A DNA stretch of 64,000 nt from Telmatactis stephensoni (taxonomy: Eukaryota > Cnidaria > Anthozoa > Actiniaria > Isophelliidae), in NCBI GenBank assembly GCA_029948255.1, contig JALIZF010001702.1:248001-312000 (forward strand). The letters run 5' to 3'. Position numbers and translations under genes: made by a program. Below the pieces are notes generated by a model. It was not told where the DNA came from, ran no database searches, and saw nothing but the letters and a program-made list of their open reading frames with translations. This document shows, in pieces, positions 45,505 to 56,700 of this stretch; the stretch's first letter is position 1, and each line of letters begins with the position of its first letter.

Positions 45505-46485
45505 TACTCGTGCCCAGGCCTTTAGGCCGGGAACGAGTTATAAAATGCAAATGTTTTTTTTTCCTGTGTTCGTCTCGAGAATGCAGCATTCTTGCGCAAT
45601 CGGTCACGTGTTACACCCCTGATTGGTTAAGAACGTAAAAAACAATGTCCTTCATTCATCACCTCCGTAGTGAACGCCAGCGAGGAACTTTAGGAATGCA
45701 AGATGGCGGACTACAAAGAAAATAGCTTTCAGAGACAGGCTTTTCCTGCAGTAGCACAATGTAATTTGGAGCTATTAACTCGAGGTATACCTATATACTT
45801 ATAAGAGCTTCAGAATGGGTTGTTAGTTTGAGCCTGATCTCCAATACTTTGACCCAATATCGAACTCTAAATGGAGTACTTGAAAGGAAGCGGCTCGCGA
45901 TAAAGACTATTTCCTATGAGCTGGAAAACTACGAATTTCTCATCCTACATGTTGCTAAACGAACATGCATAGAAGCAAGTCAATTATATTCCTCATTCAA
46001 GCATTCAAAAGATCTTGAGAGGTTTTGGTACTGAATTTTAACACCGAAATTGTGGCCAGATAATATTTTCATGGAACCAAGGCTCTATTTGACCTGATGC
46101 GTTTGGTCACGTAATGGATAAAACATCTGAAACATGAACGAAAAATTACACGATTTGGTATTGTGTCAAAAGCGTCGTTGTAGAAGTCTTTACGGCAAAC
46201 AATTGAGATATATAGTGAAATAAAAAGTTGAATAAACTTGGTATATTTTTGCATGTTGGAGATATCTAATACGACAAACTGAAGGCAAATATTAATAGCT
46301 GCTGACAGACAAATTGACTAATCAGATATTCTTTGAAAAGGTCAAAATAGGTCTTTATTATGTTACGGTTAAGTGAAGAATGCGTGAAACGGCTCGGGGA
46401 AGAGTACGATTGGGGCCAGTCATTGAAGCCTCTCCTAAAAGGGCCTCACAGGGCACGAGTGAACGCACGTGTGCGTCTAGTTTCA
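45505..46485 (-). mobile_element. R1 repeat, copy 6
   Basis: A full-length copy from ACTCGTGCCCAGGCCTTTAG to GAACGCACGTGTGCGTCTAG, directly abutting the next R1 copy in opposite orientation. Confidence 0.7.
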
Positions 46486-47193
46486 CTATATATCTCAATT
46501 GTTTGCTGTAAAGACTTCTACAACGGTATATTTGACACAGTAACAAATCGTGTATTTTTTCGTTCATGTTTCGGTGTTTTATATATGAATAAAAGACGTT
46601 ACGTGACCAAACGCGAAATACAAGGTCAATGGAATCTAGTTTCATGCCATCCCGAGGGGGACATTGGGGGGGGGGGGGGGGGGGTGCTAAGATCCGCAAA
46701 TCCGCAAGAAAAATCGTTTAAATCCGCAAATCCGCATGATATTTTACGAAAATCCGCAAATGCGGCAATTTCGGTTATATACGTACTTTTAAAATATTAC
46801 ATTTTAAAAGAATGCTAAAAATCGCTTACTAGCACATTTACATACGTGATACTTTGATGTTTCTGTTGTTTCCTTTTTCTTTTATGTATTTTTTAAAAGA
46901 AACTTACCCTTGTACCGTTTAGTAAAGTAAGCGGTTATTAAGATCAGTTAATAATTAAAACCACTCCTCGTGGTCTCGTGCTTTGAGAATTGCTCTGAAT
47001 AAAGCGGGGCATTCAATCAGGCTGACCTTTCTCAAAGTAGTAAAAAATGGGTTTTGGGGGTCAATCGCAAGTTTTAATAAGAGTCATATCATCACAGTAT
47101 ATCCAGTACTATTAAAGACAAAAAGTTTGGCGAATTTCAAGTTAGATTATGTTTCATATAGAAACACTTACCATATCGTCTCTTTGAGTTTCT

Positions 47194-48772
47194 CCCGGGG
47201 GGGGTACTCCCATATATTTACTATACGGGGATGATCCACTGAACAGGGTATGGTTTTTCGAGTTCCCTGTCATAAACAGGGTATCCTTTTTGCAATTTTT
47301 TGAGCTTCTTGTCATTTTAAGGGTAGCAGCTTCCTCATCAACCTTAGTCGTTAGCTAGCCACAACAGCAACGATCTGTCTGGAAGCTTTATTTATCGTTG
47401 TTCGATCACGATCGCAACAAACTCGTTATGAAACTCATTACTCGGGCTTCTGTAGGAATGCCCGAGTTATAAATTGAGCTTCGTTATTATTATTTTCCTC
47501 GTTCAGACGCAAAACGCAGTCTAGTAGGTAAAGCGCATGCGTGTAGATGGGAGAGCGCATGCGTGGAATTAATTACTCGGGCTTAAGCAGAGCCCATGGT
47601 TGGACATCATGGCGGCTGGATTATCGAAGATGTCGCTGTCAAATTTAAGGATAAATATGTTGCCTAATACCCTCAAACTACATACAAATGCACACCTTGT
47701 TCGTGGTAGGCCCACACTAAAAGATGTCGAGCGTTTTCGAAACGAGTCGGTCCGCGAACTTTACGATAGATCAATTTACGAGCGAACATTTTTGAGTTTG
47801 TTTAATATACGAACCTGGAACGTATTCGTTGAACTATACCCAAGTCATCTAAATTGTATTGCTATTTGATAGCTAAAAACCAAGAAAATAAAGAAAAGTT
47901 TGTGCTTAAATTCAGCAGCAGAATTCAACGTAGTTAAAACATAGAGCAGTAGTCAGTGTTTGACATTTTTTCATCTGTAATGATCACCAACTGGGAATCA
48001 ATTCTGCTAATAATGTGTTGAAAAGTTGTGAGTATTGCAAATCAGTTATATTAAAGTTAGTTTGTTTGAAGGCAGGCAGAATTACCAACAATTCTGTTAT
48101 GTAAGTAAATGATTGGATTGTCACTCGGAAATGTGTTAGTTGGATGTGAACGCTTCTACGAGTGTAAAAATTTCAGCTCTTAAATTTCGTGCCCTCAGCG
48201 TGATTTGAGCCTACGACATTCGGACTCGTTCCGGTCCGACGCTCAAGCACTGAACCTTGAGATAAACTGATAAACAGATAAACTTTAAAATACATATATT
48301 TGTCTTTTCAAATAATTGTTGTTGTTATAAATAAAGCAAATAAATCAAAAGATCATGATTAAAATTGATAGTACACTGCAAAAGTCAAATAAGTCATTTG
48401 AAAAAACTATTTCACGAGTAAACAAAAATCAATTTTTAATCAGATGGGTCTTTCTAGAAAAGAAGGCTAAGCCTGTATAAATGCGCTTTTAGGTCAAAGA
48501 GCACAGCAGAATAAACGAATGGAGAATTTAAAGGGACAATGTTAACAAAGAGAACTCATGATTTACTACATAGAAAGCCCGAGTTCACGCAGCTATGCGT
48601 CTTGTTTACATTACAAACAAATAAGTACATTACATTCTGCAATTATTATACTTTGTCATAAACAGGGTATGGTATTTTGCGTTTTTCTGTCATAAACAGG
48701 GTAACCGTTTTAGGATCCCAGCGGAACACCCCCACCCAAATCCTGGTCAAGTACCCCCCCCCCCCCCCCGGG
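47194..48772. mobile_element. Element B: 1.58 kb, CCCGGGGGGGGTAC ends, 8-bp TSD, nested in A
   Basis: Inverted ends CCCGGGGG...GTAC are flanked by GAGTTTCT on both sides (47186-47193, 48773-48780). Subterminal motifs CATAAACAGGGTA recur near both ends (47270, 48656, 48690), in inverted context at the left. Inside, ACTCGGGCTT/AAGCCCGAGT pairs (47440, 47573, 48575) suggest a third nested element. The 89-codon frame 47600-47869 (starting MDIMAAGLSKMSL) is unassigned and may be captured exon sequence or chance. Confidence 0.75.
47440..48584. mobile_element. Possible element C nested inside B
   Basis: ACTCGGGCTTCTGTAGG at the left and AAGCCCGAGT at the right are inverted ends. A second ACTCGGGCTT at 47573 makes the left boundary ambiguous, and I found no target duplication. 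Weak call. Confidence 0.35.
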
Positions 48773-49921
48773 GAGTTTCTTTAGTCTCTTCTCATTCTTA
48801 TTGATTCTACATCTGATTTTTTTTTTTTTTGCGATAATGTTCTCCTCCTTTGCCTTCTTCGTAATTAAAAGAGAGCAACACAGTCTATAATGATTTCCTC
48901 TGATTGAGCTTCAGCCATTATACTTCATTGTACACTGTTGTAGCCCGTCGTCCACAGCAAAGTAATCAGTAAATATGACAGAGGTCAAGAACTAGGTCAT
49001 TCAACCCAGGAAAAGTCGATTTTGATTGGGCGATATAGATGACAAATGTATTACAAATATAAGGTCAGATAACAGATTACCGGAAATTGTCGAAATTGAT
49101 CTCTTATCACAATCATGTTGAAATTTGACTTTGGTGTCACGCCATGTAAGGTCTTGCAAATATGTCCGCAAGTAGAAACTTGTAAAACTTACGTTTTTTA
49201 TTGGATCAGTTCGTCAAATCCGCAATTTTTTACGTTGTGAGCGATCCGCAAATCCGCAATTAGGAATATCGAGAATCCGAAAATCCGCACTAAAAAATGG
49301 CTCAATCCGCCGATCCGCAAACCCCCATGTCCCCCTCCATCCCGATATTAAATTAAAATTCAGTACAAAAACCTCTCAACTGATCTCTTGAATGCTTGAA
49401 TGAGGAATATAATTGACTTGCTTCTATGTATGTTCGTTTAGCAACATGTAGGATGAGAAATTTGTAGTTTTCCAGCTCATAGGAAATAGTCGTTATCGCG
49501 AGGGCCTCGGCTTTCAAGTACTCCATTTAGAGTTCGATATTGGGTCAAAGTATTGGAGATGAAGCTCAAAACAACAGCCCATTCTGAAGCTCTTATAAGT
49601 ATATAGGTATATCTCGAGTTAAAAGCTCCAAATTACATTGTTCTACTGCAGGAAAAGCCTGTCTCTGAAAGCTATTTTCTTTGAAGTCGGCCATCTTGCA
49701 TTCCTAAAGTTCCTGTCTTGCGTTCGCTGTCGCTCAAAGGTGATGAATGAAGGGCATTGTTTTTACGTTCTTAACCAATCAGAGGTCCCTCAGGACGAAC
49801 ACAGGAAAAAAAAAAAAAAAAAAATTGCAGTTTATAACTCGTTCCCGGCCTAAAGGCCTGGGCACGAGTAATAATAGCCTTAGTTCAGAAAACATTCTCT
49901 CAAAGAGAAATTACAAGATTG

Positions 49922-50609
49922 ACCCCGGGCAAGAGAGCATAAATAAGAGAGGGAAACTTGTTAATGGGGCGCGCGCCGTGATGATTCCCATCTGTGCTAT
50001 TTTTTGTAACCGGATGTAGTTTAATTTTCGTCTTACCCTACTCCCGTGCGTCGAAAAATTGAACGAGTGGAATTTCGCGATTTGAGCTTCATAAAATTAC
50101 ACAATCGATACCAAATTTATTCTAGATTCCACGAAAAAGCCACCTCATGTCCAATTAATACTTTACATCAAAAATTTATAAAAACAAACGAGTTTTTCTC
50201 ATCTAAATGAGCGAAAATTTTTGAATAAACCTAAGCGCGCGCTCGATGACGTGTAGCGCGTGCATTTCCGCTAAAATTTCTTTGAAAAACACAACAAAAT
50301 CCTCGACGTTTTTGCCTTGTTTCTCATCAAAATCGTTCTTTTGTAATCAGAAAGTACACACTTTTGATGGTAGATAATATAAACAACAGCAGTTTTAAGA
50401 TAACTTTGATTTTAACGCTGTTTTTGAAAACTCAAATCTACACTAAACGGTTCTCTGGGTCTGGAAGTGTCAAATTATGACGCACGGGAGTAGGGTAAGA
50501 TGAAAATTAAACTGCATCCGGTTACTAAAAATAGCACAGATGGGAATCATCACGGCGCGCGCCCCATTAACAAGTTTCCCTCTCTTATTTATGCTCTCTT
50601 GCCCCGGGT
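49922..50609. mobile_element. MITE with about 130-bp terminal inverted repeats
   Basis: The left arm 49922-50048 (CCCGGGCAAGAGAGCATAAA onward, through GGGGCGCGCGCCGTGATGAT) is complemented at 50480-50609. The arms are about 95% alike by eye. The interior of about 430 bp is non-coding. Confidence 0.8.
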
Positions 50610-50747
50610 TATGCTAGTAATAAAGTTTGTTAATAACTGGAGTCCATCAAGCTGTCAAAACATTGACATAACGAACATTAAGCGAGCCAATCACGAGTCT
50701 CGTTAGAAGACTAAAAAGCCCCAGCCAGTCAGCGTCTATTATATATA

Positions 50748-52020
50748 TAATAACATACATGAAAAAAATTCTCGATTCTGATTGGTCGAGAACAGTGCCG
50801 TTCAAGTGTAACACAGTGCAGAAGAGCTGTAATACAGTGCAAATTACATTTGAATTTATAATTTCAAAGTTGCATTATATTAAGATCAGTTTTTAATTTC
50901 CTTATACTGCTATTGAAAAACATAACCAAGAATTACAAATAGGGAGGTTTTCATTCATTAAAGTACATTTTTGTGAAAAAAATGGCAAAAACTATGAGGA
51001 TCTGGTTGTCAGTTAAATAGAATTTTTGATGACTTGCGCGCGCCACTAACGCCATCACATCTCAACGAGCGCGCGCTGAAAGGTTTCTTCTCGAGATTTT
51101 ATTTGATTTTCTTAATAATAATATGTATAGGAAATCGCACGATCTTGAGTACAATTCGGAATTAATAGGTACGAGTAATGTTTTGAAAATTCTCAAAATA
51201 GGACGAGCCTTTAGGCGAGTCCTATTTGAGAGTTTTCAAAACATTACGAGTAACTATTAATTCTGAATTGTACGAGAAGATCGTGCGATTTTTTATTTAT
51301 AATACACTATCGTTGCCATAGCGACTTAATAGGTACTCTACAGAGTACAATTAACGATATAATTGTACTCCTCTCGTCCAATCAGAATCGAGTAATTTTG
51401 TATAGTGTATTATAAACATGAAAAAAATTATCGATGCTGATTGGCTGAGAGCAGTGCAGTTCAAATGTAATACCAGTGCAAAAATCTGTAATACCAGTGC
51501 AAAAATCTGTAGCACCAGTGCAAATTACATTTGAATTTACAGGTCCAAAAATGTGCTTAAAATTATTTTTTTCTTATTCTGCTATTGTAAACATTAACAA
51601 GCATGGCATGCACGGAGTTTTTCACTCATTAAGGAACACGTATGTCTAAAAAAGTGGCAAAAACTTTGAGGATCTGGTTGTCAGTTGAATAAAATTTTTG
51701 ATGACTTGCGCGCGCTACTGACGCAATCTCATCTCAACGAGCACGCGCTCAAAGGTTTCTTATTGAGATTTTATCAGTTTTTCTGAAAAGATCACCGTTT
51801 ATTTTCTCGAATTTTTTCATGTATATTATTAAAAGGTAATCATACGTTTTCTTGTTCAATTTGGAAATAATTTGCACTCGTGTGTTTTTCAAAGAGCTCA
51901 AATTGCACTCGCCTTACGGGCTCGCCCTACGGGCTCGTGCAATTTTGAAACTCTTTGAAAAACACACTCGTGCAAATTAATTCCAAATTGAACTCGAAAC
52001 CGTATGATTACCTATACTAA
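50748..52020. mobile_element. Two tandem related elements with palindromic cores
   Basis: ATGAAAAAAATTCTCGATTC (50758) and ATGAAAAAAATTATCGATGC (51418) start two similar units of about 660 bp, both with AGTGCAAATTACATTTGAAT and GATGACTTGCGCGCGC blocks. Each has a long palindrome: 51129-51285 (centre near GAGCCTTTAGGCGAG) and 51845-52015 (centre near GCTCGCCCTACGGGCTCG). Non-coding. Confidence 0.6.
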
Positions 52021-52061
52021 TCGGCACACGGTTTTGGTCGATATTTCGCAGACGGACTTAA

Positions 52062-52896
52062 GGTGACTGGCTACCATATAAATTTTAGCCTACTGCGCAC
52101 ATTCGCGCGCAGGACGTCATAGCGCGCGGCGATTCTAGCGAATGGCCACTAACGCTGGGAAACTAAAGTTTGTTGACAAAATTTTGTTTCAATATCGTTC
52201 TCATTGATTTTAACAAGCAAAATGATTAGAAAAATAAGCAAAAATGTTTTTTTAGGAAAAACAGTGAGCGCGTGCTTGTTTTCGTCAACAAAATTTGAAT
52301 AGAGCTTTCGCTGTCACGTCATTTTCAAGATGGCGGCACTTCCGGAAGGCATTTTTTGGCCTTTTTAGCAACTTCATGGGCAAGAAACAAGCTAATTTTG
52401 CACGGGACCCTATCATTTTTATGTGCTTATTTGAAAAAGCTCCTAAAAATCTATGTTATATCAAATTTTGAAAAAAAAAGTTCATTATTCTAGCTTATGG
52501 AAAAATGGATTTTTGTAGGGAAATTTGTTCGAACTTACGATAATTTTTGTTGACACCTGACGAACAAAATATGTAAAAGGGAGGCATTTTTTCGCTGTCA
52601 CATCAAAATTATCCATACCATTACAAAGAATACGACATAATCTAATATTTGTGCAATTGAAGTAGTTGTAGAACTGTTATTTCGTGGATTGTATATTTCT
52701 TTTCTATTCACTTCCGGTTGAGCGATTTTTGCCTTGAAAATTCGAAAATAGGCATCCATTCAATGCTGATTATCTCAAAAACGAGCGCGGGACACCCCTT
52801 TTTTCTTTTCGTTTTTGGGATCAGCATTAAATTTCGCTCCAGAAAATTGTGGTTTAAACGGTTTTTCATTATTTTTTCCAATAGTAGCCAGTCACC
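52062..52896. mobile_element. TTAA-flanked TIR element (piggyBac-like MITE)
   Basis: The ends GGTGACTGGCTAC and GTAGCCAGTCACC are perfect inverted repeats and are flanked by TTAA on both sides (52058-52061, 52897-52900), the piggyBac target signature. It is 835 bp with no transposase frame. Confidence 0.75.
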
Positions 52897-53159
52897 TTAA
52901 CAAACTAGAGGAAAAGTATGGATGTGAAGCAGGCTATTAGTCTGATGTGACTTTCTATGACTCACTTTCCGCGAAATCAAAAGTTTCCCTATTCTCAAAC
53001 TCATGAATACATTTTTTAAAAGCCAACCAGATTGTCTTACTTGATCATGTGGATGGATTTGGTAAACTGCGAGCAGTCCTTCCTTTTCCCTCTAGAATCA
53101 GTAAAAGCGAGCGCCAACTATACCTGGACGAGCGAAGAATGAGGATGAGTAAAAATATA

Positions 53160-53430
53160 TACATGCGCACGTTTTTTGCTCCCATAATATGGAAGCTTCC
53201 AAGTCGCTTCCAAGTTGTCGCTAGTTTCAGGCCCTTGCTGACGTGACAAGTGGGCAATTTCCAAGTTGTCGTGTTTGCAAGGGCCTTAGAACTATCAACA
53301 ACTTGGAAGCAACTACTCAGAAATTTCTGACTTGTCGCATCCATGAGAGCCTGAAACTATAGCAACAACTTGGAAGTTTCTGACTTGTCACGTCAGCAAG
53401 GGCCTGGAACTAGCGACAACTTGGAAACGA
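53160..53430. repeat. Inverted and direct repeats of ACAACTTGGAA
   Basis: TCGCTAGTTTCAGGCCCTTG (53218) is complemented at 53397-53417, and GACAACTTGGAA or its complement recurs at least six times between. This is probably an old foldback element upstream of the 53761 gene. Confidence 0.6.
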
Positions 53431-53760
53431 CACGGCTCAGAATCGACAACTCAGAAGCGAAACTGGAGAGAGAAATTGGCGACCCTTATATATATTGGCT
53501 TCAGTACCATTTTAATGCTAATGTGTCAACCATTTTCACGATAACACAAGTTAATTACTTTGAAAAAATAGCGAATCGCTTTCTGGTTGGCACATGAATG
53601 ATAAAGGCTTACGTCAACATGAGCGCTATAGAATGCAACACGCAACTCCTTTGGTCAATAATAGCGTACTTAATGTCAGAGTTTCAATTTCATGTTTCTT
53701 AGGAGTTGTATTTCATACATGGCATGATGTAAATATCAAACTCTTGGTTGGACTGGAACC

Positions 53761-56700
53761 ATGTCAGATGAAGATCAACATGTCAGGGAAGGAGCTCCAA
53801 CCAATGATGCCCTTAATAGTAAACACCATAAATGGAAACGAGAAGCTGAAAGAACTTATACTGATATCCATTCAAGATGTCCAGGTAGCAATGTTGGAAA
53901 TGATGAAGCTACAGTAGAAATAGGTGGACCTCAATCTTCTGGCATCGCTCAATCAGACGGCAACTCTATGACCGAAATGGAATGGAAACAGGAAGCTGAA
54001 AGAACTTATACTGATATCCATTCAAGATGTTCAGATAGCAGTGTTGGTAATGATGAAGCTATGGTAGAAATAGGTGAGCCTCAAGCTTCTGGCATCGCTC
54101 AATCAGACCGCAACTCTATGGCCGAAATGGAACGGAAACAAGAAGCTGAAAGAACGTATACTGATATCCATTCAAGATGTCCAGCCAGCAATGTTGGTAA
54201 TGATGAAGCTACAGTAGAAATAGGTGGACCTCAATCTTCTGGCATCGCTCAATCAGACCGCAACTCTATGGCCGAAATGGAATGGAAACGAGAAGCTGAA
54301 AGAACGTATACTGATATCCATTCAAGATGTCCAGATAGCAGTGTTGGAAATGATGAAGATACAGTAGAAATAGGTGGACCTCAATCTTCTGGCATCGCTC
54401 AATCATATGGCAACTCTATGACCGAAATGGAATTGAAACGAGAAGCTGAAAGAACGTATACTGATATCCATTCAAGATGTCCAGATAGCAGTGTTGGAAA
54501 TGATGAAGATACAGTAGAAATAGGTGGACCTCAATCTTCTGGCATCGCTCAATCATATGGCAACTCTATGACCGAAATGGAATTGAAACGAGAAGCTGAA
54601 AGAACGTATACTGATATCCATTCAAGATGTCCAGATAGCAATGTTGGTAATGATGAAGCTATGGTAGAAATAGCTGAGCCTCAATCTTCTGGCATCGCTC
54701 AATCAGACCGCAACTCTATGGCCGAAATGGAATGGAAACGAGAAGCTGAAAGAACGTATATTGATATCCATTCAAGATGCCCAGGTAGCAATGTTGGTAA
54801 TGATGAAGCTACAGTAGAAATAGGAGGACCTCAATCTTCTGGCATCGCTCAATCATATGGCAACTCTATGGCCGAAATGATATGGAAACGAGAAGCTGAA
54901 AGAACTTACACTGATATCCATTCAAGATGTCAAGGTAGCAATGTTGGTAATGATGAAGCTACAGTAGAAATAGGTGGACCTCAATCTTCTGGCATCGCTC
55001 AATCAGACGGCAACTCTATGACCGAAATGGAATGGAAACAGGAAGCTGAAAGAACTTATACTGATATCCATTCAAGATGTTCAGATAGCAGTGTTGGTAA
55101 TGATGAAGCTATGGTAGAAATAGGTGAGCCTCAAGCTTCTGGCATCGCTCAAACAGACGGCAACTCTATGGCCGACTCAGGTGAAAAAGGTGCAGAAAAA
55201 AGGGAAAGTGAGATACAAGGTGGTATAGATCCAGGTTCAAACACAGTATCTGCAGGAAGCTCAGCCCACAGATATGATAAGGTTAGGATTTTCACGCAGA
55301 AATACTTCTCGAGTACATGTTCTTCAGTTATTACACAGGCTTACCATCCTCAACGTTTGTGAATCGGGTTAGTTCCGGTTTAGTGGGTTTGGGATCCTGT
55401 GTTGTAATTCAACCCCTTGTTTGGTAGTTGAATAGCATGAGTTTAATTTTGCCTCTGAAAAGCTTTCTTTTTCTAATCGATTCTTCGAAAGTTTGTTAGA
55501 AATAAAGATTGATAGTTACTGAACACTTCTGGCTAGTTTTTGGGGGGATTTGAGGCGTATTTACTTAGTTTGAGGCCGTTGAGTTTTGAGCTGCGTTCCC
55601 ACATACAGAATTCTTCTGTATGTGGGAACGCAGCTCAAAACTCAACGGCCTCAAACTAAGTAAATACGCCTCAAATCCCCCCAAAAAACTAGCCAGAAGT
55701 GTTCAGTAACTATCAATCTTTATTTCTAACAAACTTTCGAAGAATCGATTAGAAAAAGAAAGCTTTTCAGAGGCAAAATTAAACTCATGCTATTCAACTA
55801 CCAAACAAGGGGTTGAATTACAACACAGGGTCCCAAACCCACTAAACCGGAACTAACCCGATTCACAAACGTTGAGGATGGTAAGCCTGTGGTTATTAAC
55901 GTATATGTGTTTTGTCCATACACGTACCTTCTATAGCAGTGGATGGGACAAGCAAAATATATTATAAGGAGGTTGCACCCACACCAATTCTATCAGGATA
56001 AAATTTAAAATCACATCATTTTGTGACGTTTAGGTCTTCTTTGTGACTTTTTTGTTTGCCCACTAGGAAAATGACACTCAAATTCAGTCTGGGACTGTTG
56101 CAAAAATGGTTCAAGCACATGAGAAATCGCAAGCATCTAAAGGAGCTACATATGCCGAGGTTGCTTCTAGACATCATGTTGAAGGGACTCATAGAGGTAG
56201 TGATGGACCAGAAGTACCTTCTGCCACCCAAACAAACGCACTGGCTAGAGGCGTTACAAATCAGGCATTTTTAGATGAAAGTCATTTTTATGGTAGTCGG
56301 TCAACACGTGAAACAGGCCATGGATTGACATACCAAAGCACAACACCACATGGAGCTACAACGCAACTTCGTGATGAGGTACTAAGCCATGTTGAGTTTG
56401 TCAGACAGAAGAACTATCTCCTATCCTGTCCTATCTTCTCCGCCCCTCTCCTCCTGTTCCTGTCTGCCCCTCTCCTCCTTTCTTCTCTGCCCCTCTCCTC
56501 CTGTTCTTGTCTGCCCCTCTCCTCCTGTTCTTGTCTGCCCCTCTCCTCTTTTTCTTCTCTGCCCCTCTCCTCCTGTTCTTCTCTGCCCCTCTCCTCCTGT
56601 TCTTCTCTGCCCCTCTCCTCCTGTTCTTCTCTGCCCCTCTCCTCCTGTTCTTGCCTGCCCCTCTTCTCCTGTTCTTGTCTGCCCCTCTCCTCTTGTTCTT

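Larger units (their letters stand above)
46655..49336. mobile_element. Element A: 2.7 kb, AGGGGGACAT ends, 8-bp TSD
   Basis: The termini AGGGGGACAT are inverted, and CCATCCCG occurs immediately outside both (46647-46654, 49337-49344). ATCCGCAAATCCGCA-like motifs are arrayed inside both ends (46688-46765, 49210-49322) in the same direction. A G-run of about 19 sits at 46666-46684. An 8-bp TSD suggests a hAT-type mechanism. The element itself contains element B, and no transposase was found. Confidence 0.8.
46486..49870 (+). mobile_element. R1 repeat, copy 7, split by element A
   Basis: The halves 46486-46646 and 49345-49870 join without loss when compared with the uninterrupted copy at 42540-42600 (GCCAATCCGATATTAAATT there). 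The interruption is the 2.7-kb element A with its 8-bp duplication. The right end is the usual hairpin GGCCTAAAGGCCTGGGCACG. Confidence 0.75.

Noticed and set aside
47600..47869. 89-codon frame beginning MDIMAAGLSKMSL as a gene
   Set aside because: It is isolated inside nested transposons, with no homology recognised and no second exon. Kept only as a note under element B.
46655..49336. Reading element A or R1 as a Helitron because of the terminal hairpins
   Set aside because: Clear 8-bp target duplications and inverted ends were found for A and B. Helitrons make no target duplication, and no Rep/helicase frame is present.
35410..49870. Many recurring small frames of 60-150 codons (such as those reading NTLTQYRTLNGVLERKRLA)
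   Set aside because: They recur because the R1 DNA repeat recurs. Copies differ by frameshifts and stops, so no protein constraint is visible.
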